A DNA stretch of 64,000 nucleotides from Hyphomicrobiaceae bacterium (GTDB taxonomy: Bacteria; Pseudomonadota; Alphaproteobacteria; Rhizobiales; Hyphomicrobiaceae): positions 620,001 through 684,000 of the forward strand of contig JAGRKV010000051.1 in assembly GCA_020442165.1 (NCBI GenBank). The letters are read 5' to 3'. Under the pieces are notes generated by a model. The model saw nothing but the letters and a program-made list of their open reading frames with translations, was not told the origin of the DNA and searched no databases. Below, piece after piece: positions 53,946 through 64,000 of this stretch (position 1 is the stretch's first letter; each line of letters begins with the position of its first letter). Both the position numbers and the translations under genes were made by a program.

Positions 53946-55310
53946 ATGCGGTGCGGGTCACATTTCATGACGATTGGGATCAATGCCAAGTGCGTGGGCG
54001 CTGCAAGGTTTTCTGCCGTGGCCGAATCCCGCATGAGGTGCGGGAAATCAACAGGTACCGGATTCGCTGTCGCTGCCGGTGCAATCGCTGTTGCCGCGAT
54101 GTTGGTCTTCGCCGCCTTTAGCGCTGCCAAAGCGCAGGAAGGTCTTGGCGGCGTGCGCCCGGCGAATCCCGATGGCGTCATTCGCGGCGAACCCATTCCG
54201 GATATATCGCAAGCGCTTGAAACGATCGAGTCACGCCCATCTCCGACCGGTGGAGCTGATCGTGGCGCCGGGGCTGCTGGTGTCGACGGCTGGAGCGCGC
54301 GGAACGATGACGCAGCGTCCATTGCGGCTGAAGGCAAAAGCGCCGGGTCCGGTTCGTTGGACAGTCCTGGTGGCAATTCGGCTGCTGCTGACCTGCTGCG
54401 CCAAGCGGAAGATGCGCTGGGACGTAAAGACATCGATGGCGCTCAGCAGATCCTGGAGAGGATCGTGGCAAACGCGCCGCGCTCGAAAGAGGCGACAGTG
54501 GCGCGGCAAAAGCTGGGTGCGATCTACCGCGGCGACACAGCTTCGCTTCTCGGGGCTGCAGGTGAAGGCGCGCAAGCTGCGTCTCACAGCATGCCGTCCA
54601 CCGCGCCGGACAGTGGTGGTGTGTTCGGTCTACCAGCTGCGCACGGTGATAAATCCACGGTGAGCGATGGCGCTGGTGAGTTTTCCAAGGGAGAGCTGCC
54701 AGGAAACGTCGGGGGCGGGCAGATTGAGCCTGCTGCTGCCGGACAGGAGGCGGCTATCTCATCTGCCGCGCCTGCGGCCAACCTTTCTGTTGCTCCGGGC
54801 AGCAGTCCGTGGCTGCCACGCGCCCGGCGGACGCATCGGTTCGAGGAATTGATGCGGGCGGACGTGGGCGATCGGATCTTTTTTGGGTCTTCGAGTTCCG
54901 ATGTCGGCGGTCGCGCGCGTGCTGTTCTCGAACGGCAGGCCGAATGGCTGATGCGCTATCCCGACCTCTATATCGTCGTGGAGGGGCATTCGGACGATCC
55001 GGGCGACGAGATCACGAACGACCGTGTGGCGCTCCGGCGTGCCGAAGTGGCGCGGTCTCGCCTCATCGCCTCGGGAGTTGTCCCTGAAAGGATCGATATC
55101 GAGGTACGGGGCCGCCGCGACCGGGCGGTGGTGTGCGAGGAGGCAACGTGCCGCTCGCAGAACCGGCGCGTGGTCATGCGATTGATGGTGGTGCTGCCAG
55201 GTGCCTCCACGCTGCGGGATGAAACCCAACGGATGGATGCGGATTTTGGGCGCTTTGCCCACGATGCGATTCGCCAACAGCCTTCCCGGAATACGCCTCC
55301 TGATCGTTGA
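53946..55310 (+). CDS. Second Pal/OmpA-like protein between pal and cpoB
   Basis: About 454 residues from the ATG at 53946 (GGGGG upstream; starts further downstream, as late as 54033, are possible). An N-terminal signal-like helix GFAVAAGAIAVAAMLVFAAFSAAKAQ, a low-complexity mid-region of about 250 residues, then an OmpA-like domain with FFGSSSSDVGGRARAVLERQAEWLMRYPDLYIVVEGHSDDPGDEITNDRVALRRAEVARSRLIASGV. Its VCEEATCRSQNRR mirrors VCDDISCWSQNRR of Pal, so it arose by duplication of pal or a common ancestor. The signal peptide lacks a lipobox, so it is likely periplasmic. Confidence 0.85.
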   Translation: MRCGSHFMTIGINAKCVGAARFSAVAESRMRCGKSTGTGFAVAAGAIAVAAMLVFAAFSAAKAQEGLGGVRPANPDGVIRGEPIPDISQALETIESRPSPTGGADRGAGAAGVDGWSARNDDAASIAAEGKSAGSGSLDSPGGNSAAADLLRQAEDALGRKDIDGAQQILERIVANAPRSKEATVARQKLGAIYRGDTASLLGAAGEGAQAASHSMPSTAPDSGGVFGLPAAHGDKSTVSDGAGEFSKGELPGNVGGGQIEPAAAGQEAAISSAAPAANLSVAPGSSPWLPRARRTHRFEELMRADVGDRIFFGSSSSDVGGRARAVLERQAEWLMRYPDLYIVVEGHSDDPGDEITNDRVALRRAEVARSRLIASGVVPERIDIEVRGRRDRAVVCEEATCRSQNRRVVMRLMVVLPGASTLRDETQRMDADFGRFAHDAIRQQPSRNTPPDR

Positions 55311-55463
55311 CAATGCCAGTCGAACAGCCGATGCCTTTGGCATGATGGGAGCGGAGGCTGGGTAGCGCCATCGTCGGGTTCATGCTCTTTGCCCCGCTCG
55401 TCCGGTTCGCATGGACCCGTTCGGTTGTGACCGGCCGGGCCCTTCATGATGCAGGAGCAGATG

Positions 55464-56537
55464 ATGCGCACGAGCCTGTCGCAGACATGCACTCCGGGAT
55501 TTTTGCAGGGGAGATTGCCAACGAGGGTTCCTTGCCTGCCCGCCTCGGTGGCGCAGGTTTTGGCGCTTGCGGGTTTGGCAATTGTCCTGGCGGCACCGGT
55601 GACTTGGGCCGCGGATGCCAATTCCGGTCAGATCGTGGTGGCGCAGGCGACAGCCAAGGCCAAGAGCAGGGGCGCGGATGCCGGCGGCGATGCCTCGCTG
55701 CAAAAGCGTGTCGAGCAGCTTGAAGAACAGCTCGTTGATGTGCAGGTGACGATTGGAACGCTCGAAAGCCTTGCCCGTCCCGGCGGCGCACGCTCGTCGG
55801 GCCCATCGATGGGCGGTGGAGTGAGCTCTGGCGATGCAGCGCGCATCGACGGCATGGAGACGCAAATTCGTGCGCTGTCGGCAGAAGTCCAGCGATTGTC
55901 CAACCAGCTACGGCAGATGGGCGGCGGCGACCGTGGCGATGCCGGCGGTGGCGCTGGCCGTTCCTCTTATGCCGCTTCGGGGGCGCCGGCTGTCAGCGCA
56001 CAGGTGCCATCCTCGTTCGGTTCGACGACTGTTACCACTGGCGGGGATCCCATCGGGAGCCTGATCGACCGGCAGCCGCAGGCTGCTCCGGCGCCACAGT
56101 CATTGGGACGCGACACGATGGTGGCGGCATTGCCGCCTGCCGAAAGCAATGCCAATACACGGCAGGACTATGAAGCCGCCTACGGCTATCTGCTGCGCCA
56201 GGACTATGGGGCGGCGGAAGCTGGCTTTGAGGATTTCCTGCGGGCGCATCCCAACGATCAGTTGGCAGGCAACGCGCAGTATTGGCTCGGCGAGACGCAT
56301 TTCGTGCGCGGCAACTACAAGTCTGCGGCCAGTGCCTTCCTCAAGGGCTATCAGACCTACGCTTCAGGCAACAAGGCGCCGGACAGCCTGTTGAAGCTTG
56401 CCATGTCGCTTGACAGGCTGGGGCAGAAGGATGCCGCCTGCTCGTCGTTCACGGAGCTGATTGGCAAGTTCCCGGATGCGCCGGGGCACGTAAAGAGCAA
56501 GGCGGAAACAGAGAAGCGGCGGCTTGGCTGCCGTTGA
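55464..56537 (+). CDS. cpoB: Cell division coordinator CpoB (YbgF)
   Basis: 357 residues from ATG 55464 (AGGAGCAG before). Signal peptide VAQVLALAGLAIVLAAPVTWAADA, a coiled coil (LQKRVEQLEEQLVDVQVTIGTLE), a Gly/Ser linker, and three tetratricopeptide units: YEAAYGYLLRQDYGAAEAGFEDFLRAHPNDQLAGNAQYWLGETHFVRGNYKSAASAFLKGYQ and the end. It couples the Tol system with septal peptidoglycan synthesis. An ATG 3 bases upstream is an alternative. Confidence 0.94.
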   Translation: MRTSLSQTCTPGFLQGRLPTRVPCLPASVAQVLALAGLAIVLAAPVTWAADANSGQIVVAQATAKAKSRGADAGGDASLQKRVEQLEEQLVDVQVTIGTLESLARPGGARSSGPSMGGGVSSGDAARIDGMETQIRALSAEVQRLSNQLRQMGGGDRGDAGGGAGRSSYAASGAPAVSAQVPSSFGSTTVTTGGDPIGSLIDRQPQAAPAPQSLGRDTMVAALPPAESNANTRQDYEAAYGYLLRQDYGAAEAGFEDFLRAHPNDQLAGNAQYWLGETHFVRGNYKSAASAFLKGYQTYASGNKAPDSLLKLAMSLDRLGQKDAACSSFTELIGKFPDAPGHVKSKAETEKRRLGCR

Positions 56538-56578
56538 GTCTGCGCACCAGGCGTTCCATTCAAGAAGTACATGTTCCG

Positions 56579-58183
56579 ATGGTTGAGTTTTCGCCGTTCT
56601 CAGATGAAGAGTTGGCGGTGCTCTTTCGCGGGCTTGAACGAACGCCTCTGGCACTTGCCGTCTCCGGTGGCGCGGATTCGATGGCGCTGATGCACATGGT
56701 GGCGCGCTGGGCTCGCCGCAGCGAAGTGCGGGCGGCATGGCTGCAGCGCTCACAGGCGGCAGCTGCGCTAAGCGATCACGCCGCACCTCAGGGGATCGAC
56801 TGGACCGGTTTGGCAAAGCCGCTATGGCTGCGGGATGTCGGGAATGCAGACGAGTTCGATCGTGCTGGAGGACTGCCGCATGTTGTCGTGCTGACGGTCG
56901 ACCATGGATTGCGCGCGGCGTCTGCGGACGAAGCGCGGCTTGTTTGTAGCGAAGCGGAAAAGCTCGGGCTTTCTTGTGCCGTCCTCAAGTGGGAGGGCGG
57001 GAAGCCGGCAACGGGTGTCCAGGACGCAGCGCGTAACGCGCGCCGCGATCTGATGTGCGACGTGCTGCGGGCAGAACGAGGCCTGCTGTCGGACATCGCT
57101 CGCGCCAGGGAAACGACGGGCGGCTTCATCCCACATCGGCGTTTGGCCATGGCGCACCATCAAGGCGATCAGGCTGAGACATTCCTGATGAGGCTGGCGC
57201 GCGGCAGCGGGCTCGAGGGCCTTGGTGGGATTAAGCCATCAAGCTGGATCGAGCGTGCGCCCACTGCGGAGCGGCCAGCGTCCTTCCAGGTGGCTGTTGA
57301 AAGACCCCTTCTCGATGTGCCCAAGGAACGGCTGGTGGCGACGCTTCAGTCATATGGCGCGCGCTGGGTGGACGATCCTTCCAACGAGGATGAGCGGTTC
57401 GAGCGTGTGCGTGTGCGCAAGATGATGCCGCTGCTGGCGGAACTGGGTCTTAGTGCGGAAAAGATCGCGCTCAGCGCGCGGCGGCTCAGGGATGCAGAGA
57501 TGGCGGTCGATCGGCTGCTCCGCGCCGATGCCAAGGGCAGCATTGCGGAGGCTGCGAGCGCCGTTCGCGCTGAAGTCGACCTTTCAAATGCAAGGGAATT
57601 CATTTCGGCATACACCGCCGTGCGCGCGCTCAAGCGTTTGCTTGCAGCCTATGGCGGCGGCGCGCGGCGGGCTGAGCTGGCACAAGTGGAGCAGGTGGCT
57701 ACCCAGGCGGTCGATTGGAAAGCGCGGGAGGGAATCGGAAGCCTGACGCTCGGTGGCTGCAAGATCGAATGTCATGGTGAAGGGGGGCGATGGCTGCGCA
57801 TCTACCGCGAGGGTGCGGGGGTGGGGCTGCCGGTCATTCCGATCCTAGCAGGCCAGAGTGTCGATTGGGATGGACGGCGTTTCACTGTGCGGGCGGATCA
57901 GGGGGCAATTTCAGGTGCGGCCGTTCGAGCGTTGGGCATGCAAGGCTGGGCGGAACTCAAAAAGGTGGTGCCTGAGATTGCGCGGCTGAAGTGGCCGGCT
58001 GCTGCTGCGGCCACTTTGCCGGTGATCGAACGCCATGGACGGATCGTTGCCTACGTCGGGATCCAGGAAGCATTGGCTGGCGAGAGAGAGACCTCCGGCG
58101 ACGTGCTCGCAGCCTGGAAAGCATTCGCGGCGGAGCACGAGAAGTCATATCGGTGCACGTTTGCCGGCATTTGCGAACTGTGA
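56579..58183 (+). CDS. tilS: tRNA(Ile)-lysidine synthase TilS, with an N-domain insertion
   Basis: 534 residues, about 100 more than the common bacterial size. PP-loop ATPase motif LALAVSGGADSMAL, LTVDHGLRAAS, and MAHHQGDQAETFLMRLARGSGLEGLGGI are all present. About 45 extra residues lie between the PP-loop and the VDHGLR motif (RRSEVRAAWLQRSQAAAALSDHAAPQGIDWTGL and on). It modifies C34 of tRNA(Ile) to lysidine. ATG 56579 is preferred over the TTG overlapping cpoB. Confidence 0.94.
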   Translation: MVEFSPFSDEELAVLFRGLERTPLALAVSGGADSMALMHMVARWARRSEVRAAWLQRSQAAAALSDHAAPQGIDWTGLAKPLWLRDVGNADEFDRAGGLPHVVVLTVDHGLRAASADEARLVCSEAEKLGLSCAVLKWEGGKPATGVQDAARNARRDLMCDVLRAERGLLSDIARARETTGGFIPHRRLAMAHHQGDQAETFLMRLARGSGLEGLGGIKPSSWIERAPTAERPASFQVAVERPLLDVPKERLVATLQSYGARWVDDPSNEDERFERVRVRKMMPLLAELGLSAEKIALSARRLRDAEMAVDRLLRADAKGSIAEAASAVRAEVDLSNAREFISAYTAVRALKRLLAAYGGGARRAELAQVEQVATQAVDWKAREGIGSLTLGGCKIECHGEGGRWLRIYREGAGVGLPVIPILAGQSVDWDGRRFTVRADQGAISGAAVRALGMQGWAELKKVVPEIARLKWPAAAAATLPVIERHGRIVAYVGIQEALAGERETSGDVLAAWKAFAAEHEKSYRCTFAGICEL

Positions 58184-58547
58184 GAGTTCGACGGCCCCGA
58201 ATTTGCGTTGTGAAGTCCGGCTTCCGACAATTGTGTTGAATCTGAACGATTTTGGCGGGTTAACGCGGCTTGAACCCGGCTCTGCGAGACTATGGGCCGC
58301 AAATTGCAAACGGAAAATGGGTATGGAATCTGCTCCAGGACCGAATTACGGGCATTTCGACGCCGATGGGATCGCTTGGCAAACTCCGGGTGGGCTCCTA
58401 TCTTAACGAGGACTCGGCGCGCGGGGGCACGGCTCGCGGCAATTGCCGATTATGGTTCGACCGTGAAAATCGCTGGACCGTGGAACGTGTGCGGCTATAC
58501 GCCGGTTTAGGGCCATTCGCACATGCGGCACGAATAGGAACACCTGG
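58184..58547. other. Intergenic region tilS / ftsH
   Basis: About 360 bases without a supported gene, holding a candidate heat-shock promoter (see next entry) about 150 bases before the ftsH start. The rest shows no repeat or RNA-like structure that I could see. Confidence 0.45.
58375..58404 (+). promoter_or_regulatory. Candidate sigma-32 (RpoH) promoter of ftsH
   Basis: CTTG at 58375 and CCTATCTT at 58397 are separated by 18 bases, close to the alphaproteobacterial heat-shock promoter pattern CTTG-N17/18-CYTATNT. ftsH is heat-induced through RpoH in other Alphaproteobacteria. Sequence match is seen; activity is not tested. Confidence 0.45.
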
Positions 58548-60491
<1,944 letters not shown>

Positions 60492-60520
60492 TCGCAGATC
60501 GCTTTGAGACGAGATTGAAG

Positions 60521-60554
60521 GAGCCCCTGGATGTGATCCGGGGGCTCTTCGTTT
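60521..60554 (+). terminator. Rho-independent terminator after ftsH
   Basis: GAGCCCC (60521-60527) pairs with GGGGCTC (60541-60547), with an inner GGAT/ATCC pair, then TTCGTTT. It lies about 30 bases past the ftsH stop. Confidence 0.75.
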
Positions 60555-60561
60555 GAACGAC

Positions 60562-60663
60562 AGCGCATTCACTTTTCATGGAATTGGGAACGCGCTCTAT
60601 CTTTTTCTCTCGGGCATGTTTTTCACGCTGAACCGCTACGCACTTCAGCTAAACATGCTCCTG
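60562..60663. repeat. Dispersed intergenic repeat, copy B
   Basis: Second copy of the sequence described at 39927-40027, placed between ftsH and folP in the same orientation. The well-conserved core again starts CATGTTTTTCACGCTGAACC and ends near AAACATGC; the outer part is about two-thirds identical. Confidence 0.75.
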
Positions 60664-60677
60664 CACAAGAGGCCTCG

Positions 60678-61808
60678 ATGTCCGGTTCGCCAAGTTCCAG
60701 GCACTACATTCGCCCGATTGTCAGCCTAGGTGCCGACACGCGGCACCTGGAGCGCATGAGGTCCGCACCTGTTTCTCACCTGTGCGGGCGGCCTGATCTG
60801 ATCTTCACGCATGTCGAGGTGATGACGCGGCCAACAGCGGCTGGCCGTCGCTCGCGCTGGCTCGTGCGTACTTTGGGCGCTGCCGGACTGGACAATGCGG
60901 AAATGGCGGTGGGCTCTGGTGATGTTGCGCGCATCAGTTCCATGTTCGACGCGCTCGTATCTCCGCGGCTGCCGTTTGCGGGTCTCGCCATGAACCGTCC
61001 AGCGATCATGGGCATCGTCAACGTCACGCCCGACAGCTTCTCGGACGGGGGCAGTTTCGATACGAGCCAGAGGGCCATCGACCATGCGTTGCAGCTGGCG
61101 GACGAGGGTGCCGACATCCTCGATATTGGCGGCGAGTCGACACGGCCTGGCTCGGATGCCGTGCAGCTCGATGAGGAACTTCGCCGCGTCATCCCCGTGA
61201 TCGAGGGGCTGCGCGCCCGGACGGACAAGAAGATCTCGGTCGACACGCGCAAGGCGGAGGTCATGAAGCGCGCTGCCGCCGCGGGTGCGGACATCCTCAA
61301 CGACGTGTCCGCACTTACCCATGATCCAAAGGCGTTGGAGACGGCAGCGGCGACGGGGCTGCCGGTCATGCTCATGCATGCGCAGGGCGATCCCAAGACG
61401 ATGAACGACAACCCGCAGTACGATGATGTCGTTCTCGACGTTTTCGATTTTCTGGAGGAGCGGGTCGCAGCGTGCGAGGCCGCTGGCATTCCGCGCACGA
61501 AAATCTGCGTTGATCCGGGTATCGGCTTTGGCAAGCATCTCCACCACAATGTCGCGGTTCTGGCCGCGATGAGCCTGTTCCATGGGCTTGGGGTACCGGT
61601 CTTGCTTGGAGCGAGCCGCAAAAAGCTCATCGGCCAGCTTTGCAATGTGGACGATCCGAGGGAGCGTGTGCCGGGTTCGATCGCGGCGGTGCTGTCGTCG
61701 GTGGCGCAGGGCGTGCAGCTGGTGCGCGTACACGACGTCGCCGCGACGCATCAGGCGCTTGCCGTCTGGCGGGCGGCCCTCGCGGGTAGTGAGGGTGCCG
61801 CACGCTGA
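60678..61808 (+). CDS. folP: Dihydropteroate synthase, with N-terminal extension
   Basis: 376 residues. The catalytic TIM barrel begins near residue 110: PAIMGIVNVTPDSFSDGGSFD, LDIGGESTRPGSD, ISVDTRKAEVMKRAAAAGADILNDVSAL, PVMLMHAQGDPKTM and LLGASRKKLIGQL. It condenses dihydropterin pyrophosphate with p-aminobenzoate. The first 105 residues are an extra domain; extensions of this sort are usual in the alphaproteobacterial enzymes, though rather long here. An internal start in that region is possible. Confidence 0.93.
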   Translation: MSGSPSSRHYIRPIVSLGADTRHLERMRSAPVSHLCGRPDLIFTHVEVMTRPTAAGRRSRWLVRTLGAAGLDNAEMAVGSGDVARISSMFDALVSPRLPFAGLAMNRPAIMGIVNVTPDSFSDGGSFDTSQRAIDHALQLADEGADILDIGGESTRPGSDAVQLDEELRRVIPVIEGLRARTDKKISVDTRKAEVMKRAAAAGADILNDVSALTHDPKALETAAATGLPVMLMHAQGDPKTMNDNPQYDDVVLDVFDFLEERVAACEAAGIPRTKICVDPGIGFGKHLHHNVAVLAAMSLFHGLGVPVLLGASRKKLIGQLCNVDDPRERVPGSIAAVLSSVAQGVQLVRVHDVAATHQALAVWRAALAGSEGAAR

Positions 61809-61912
61809 TCCGCTGTTGTCCACAACGGTGCCAGCCAGAAGCAATGAGGCTTGCTGCTGGCCGGGACTTCGATCCTCTCAGTCTAGTAGCCCGCCTTACG
61901 GCCGATGGCCGG

Positions 61913-63217
61913 TTAAACGAACTGGGACAGCAGGATGAAAACCGGCGCGGCGTGCAATGCCACGATGCTGGCATAAGCCGAAGCCATGAACACTTTCTCC
62001 ATCGGCTTCATGACCGGCACGGCGAGGCGCGTGGAAATGGCGCTCGGCCAGGCAATGCACAGCACAAGAATTGCGAGCGCGGGAATGATGCCGCCGAACT
62101 TCAGTGTCAGCCCCACCAATACTAGAGCGGCGACCGGGAAGACGAAGCGCACAAACCAGCGGCGCTTGCCGTGCAGGAGTGCGCGCCAGACGTGGCCGCC
62201 GTCGAGCGGCGGCACCGGGATCATCTGGAAGAGGTTGGCGACACCAACCAGGGCTGCAGCCACGACCAGAAGGATGCCTGTTAGATGCGCATCTATGTAT
62301 TCGGTGCTCGGGATGTGGCCGAAGAGCGAGATGAAGTTGGCGTCGTAGGACCGTGCAAACATGAGCAGCGAGAAGGCGAAAACGCCGCTCAGGCCGGGTC
62401 CCATAAGACTTACGAATGCTTCCTCGCGCGCTGACCGGAACGGACGGTCGGAACTGACGGCTCCGCCGATGAAGGGGATCGGGATGAAGCGCGTGTTCTC
62501 GTGACCGGCGATGAGGAACGCGATCCAGTGACCGGTCTCGTGGATGATTATGGTGGCAACGAGCAGTGCGGCCAGCCGCCAGTCGACGAAGTAGGCGAGT
62601 GCCAAAAACGAGAAGCCCGTCAGCACGTAGCTGAAGAGGCGGCGTTGCCAGTGGTGGTGGCTCGACGCCATGCGTCCTGCTTCCAGCGAAGCTGCATGGC
62701 GCGCGTCGTGCGGTTCGCAAACGTCAGCCAGATAATCGAGCATCTGGTAGAGCGAATGCCTCCAGGCGAGCATCATGGAGATCGACAGCAGAATGCTGCG
62801 CTCCTGGGTCAGCGTGACCAACGTGCCGTCTGGATGATCGGCAAGCGTCAAGGTCTCGTGAATTGTAGCTTCGGGCGTGTAGTCGAGGTCGTGGATGGCG
62901 ACGATGCGGCGCTCATAGCGCTCGGCTTCGACAATCTCCACTGGCTCGTAGGTTTCGGAACGCAGCTTGGCACGGCGGCCGCTCGTCATGTCGATGATGA
63001 GGCGGAAGCGATTTTCCTGACCCGGCACGGGTTCGTCGGATACGAAGCGCTGCGAGGGGCGTTCTGTCAGGTGGCGCCATACGGTGTGGCGGTCGGCGCG
63101 AACGATACGTGAGCGGGCCATGCGGAAAAATGGCAGTAGCGGAGCTTCCCAGAGCAGAATTGCCAGCAAAAGGGCGCCGCCAAGCAGAAAATACGGACTC
63201 GTGAACATCATATCCAC
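61913..63217 (-). CDS. M50 site-2-type membrane protease fused to a SRPBCC-like domain
   Basis: 434 residues. An N-terminal helix (FLLGGALLLAILLWEAPLL), then about residues 36-140 resembling a SRPBCC/polyketide-cyclase fold (SRIVRADRHTVWRHLTERP to ATIHETLTLADHPDGTLVTLTQERS). The C-terminal half is a membrane zinc protease: HETGH at 226-230 and the second-metal-ligand motif PVPPLDGGH near 335-342, with at least five membrane segments. No CBS or PDZ domain is present. The substrate is unknown; site-2 proteases often cleave anti-sigma factors. Confidence 0.88.
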   Translation of the reverse strand: MDMMFTSPYFLLGGALLLAILLWEAPLLPFFRMARSRIVRADRHTVWRHLTERPSQRFVSDEPVPGQENRFRLIIDMTSGRRAKLRSETYEPVEIVEAERYERRIVAIHDLDYTPEATIHETLTLADHPDGTLVTLTQERSILLSISMMLAWRHSLYQMLDYLADVCEPHDARHAASLEAGRMASSHHHWQRRLFSYVLTGFSFLALAYFVDWRLAALLVATIIIHETGHWIAFLIAGHENTRFIPIPFIGGAVSSDRPFRSAREEAFVSLMGPGLSGVFAFSLLMFARSYDANFISLFGHIPSTEYIDAHLTGILLVVAAALVGVANLFQMIPVPPLDGGHVWRALLHGKRRWFVRFVFPVAALVLVGLTLKFGGIIPALAILVLCIAWPSAISTRLAVPVMKPMEKVFMASAYASIVALHAAPVFILLSQFV

Positions 63218-63692
63218 CGCACAAAAAAGGTTCGGTGAACGGTACGGATGAGCCGCTACGAATGCGTAAATCCCACCGTTACAGTTGATCCGAAGTTGCC
63301 GTTTTTGTCGAGCAATCGTGGTGCCGCCGAGCGCGTGACCGGCTGGCCGGGAAGACGCGCAAAAAGCGAAAGTTCGGTGCTGCCGGGGGCTGAGTGTCTT
63401 GATTCAATACGCGGTTAAGCTGCGGTTCATGAACTTCATGACATCCATTGTCGCGGCCTCAGGAAATTGGTAGATGAGGCGGGTCCGTGTGACATCAATG
63501 ATGTTGGATCTGGCAAGGGAGTTGGCTCGATGACGAACACGTCTCGCCGCCCCAATGGGGCGATGGTCTGAGGTTACCCGATCGGGTGGACTTCTACCGG
63601 TAATGGCTGCTGGCCGCCGTTGTGTGCGCTGGTTGCCGCCTCTGAACCGTCTCGCCGGCGGTTCCTTTCGACATGTTTGATGGAAATTTGAC
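63218..63692. other. Divergent intergenic region M50 protease / RtcB gene
   Basis: About 475 bases between divergent genes. Promoters for both should lie here. No supported ORF; several GC-rich short inverted repeats but nothing I can name. Confidence 0.4.
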
Positions 63693-64000
63693 ATGGGCAA
63701 TTCCCTGTCCGTGGACGGCACTGCTGCCGTTCACATGTTCACCTCGTCCGCAGCCTGGATCGAGGGAGATGCAACGCGCCAGCTTCAGGAGGTTGCGAAG
63801 CTCGATGGTGTGACGGCGGTGGCCGCCATGCCAGATCTTCACCCGGGAAAATACGGCCCGGTCGGCTGTGCTGTGCTCGCCGGTCTCATTCATCCGGGGC
63901 TGATTGGCGCGGATATCGGCTGCGGCATGGGCTTGTTTGCGCTAGATGTCGCGGCGCGGCGGCTGCGTGCCGACAAGGTGGCAGACCGGCTGCGTGCGCT
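63693..64000 (+). CDS. RtcB-family RNA ligase, 5' part only
   Basis: 102 codons before the window ends. VTAVAAMPDLHPGKYGPVGCAVLAG and the metal/active-site motif GADIGCGMGLFALDV are RtcB hallmarks (canonical form MPDxHxGKG and DIGCGM). The PGKYGPVG wording and short N-terminus fit the PrfH-coupled RtcB2 group rather than the housekeeping enzyme, but the rest of the protein and any prfH neighbour lie outside. Confidence 0.85.
   Translation, partial: MGNSLSVDGTAAVHMFTSSAAWIEGDATRQLQEVAKLDGVTAVAAMPDLHPGKYGPVGCAVLAGLIHPGLIGADIGCGMGLFALDVAARRLRADKVADRLRA

Noticed and set aside
60726..61844. 372-codon minus-strand frame
   Set aside because: Antisense shadow of folP, with no protein-like features.

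Overview
The window reads as ordinary chromosome of a GC-rich alphaproteobacterium. Gene content and order point to the Hyphomicrobiales (Rhizobiales), possibly Hyphomicrobiaceae: zapA, then 6S RNA, then the 5-formyl-THF ligase gene; ruvC-ruvA-x-ruvB leading into ybgC, tolQRAB, pal, cpoB, tilS and ftsH; an aqpS-type arsenic operon; and a MarR/OmpR/EnvZ-like three-gene operon. This placement is inferred from gene order and protein style, since no rRNA gene is present. I saw no tRNA, rRNA, insertion sequence, phage or CRISPR array.

Layout. 0-7.2 kb: the 5' part of prs, a lipoprotein, pgeF, a MidA/NDUFAF7-like methyltransferase and lgt on the minus strand, then ubiK, a YbjN protein and proC on the plus strand. 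7.6-9.7 kb: arsenic operon arsR-arsC-aqpS-arsC, with two unrelated arsenate reductases and no efflux pump. 9.9-14.6 kb: a TetR-like protein convergent with a histidine kinase, OmpR-type regulator and MarR operon, which is divergent from a branched-chain aminotransferase. 14.7-19.3 kb: a small cysteine-rich secreted protein, an FAD oxidoreductase, a flavin reductase, arfB and a hydroxypyruvate-isomerase-like gene. 19.5-25.6 kb (minus): two tandem TadG-like surface proteins, a MotB/OmpA-like and MotA/ExbB-like pair, and suhB. 26.1-33.3 kb: a DUF3302-like plus HlyD pair, Sel1 protein, ThiE-like protein, YtoQ, class I aldolase, psiE and gap. 33.6-36.97 kb: DUF4164-like protein, zapA, 6S RNA, folate cyclo-ligase, YmdB-type phosphoesterase and YebC. 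37.4-41.2 kb: ruvC-ruvA-membrane protein-(DUF2147)-ruvB. 41.4-48 kb: phosphoesterase, transglutaminase, DUF808, ybgC, a TPR-methyltransferase fusion and DUF5063. 48.4-61.8 kb: tolQRAB, two tandem 42-43-residue lipoproteins missed by usual length cut-offs, pal, a second Pal-like protein, cpoB, tilS, ftsH and folP. 61.9-64 kb: a SRPBCC-like/M50 membrane protease and the start of an RtcB-family gene.

How it works together. The right half is an envelope-maintenance block: Tol-Pal with YbgC and CpoB couples the outer membrane to peptidoglycan during division, with ZapA, FtsH and Lgt as related housekeeping functions. The left half mixes metabolism with a compact arsenic-resistance module whose promoter, operator and start codon nearly coincide, suggesting a leaderless arsR transcript.

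No wholly new defence or mobile system is evident. The items most worth follow-up are the twin micro-lipoproteins in the tol-pal locus, the second Pal-like protein, the TadG-like tandem beside a stator-like pair, the SRPBCC/M50 fusion, the dispersed palindromic repeat of about 100 bp, and the leaderless arsR arrangement.
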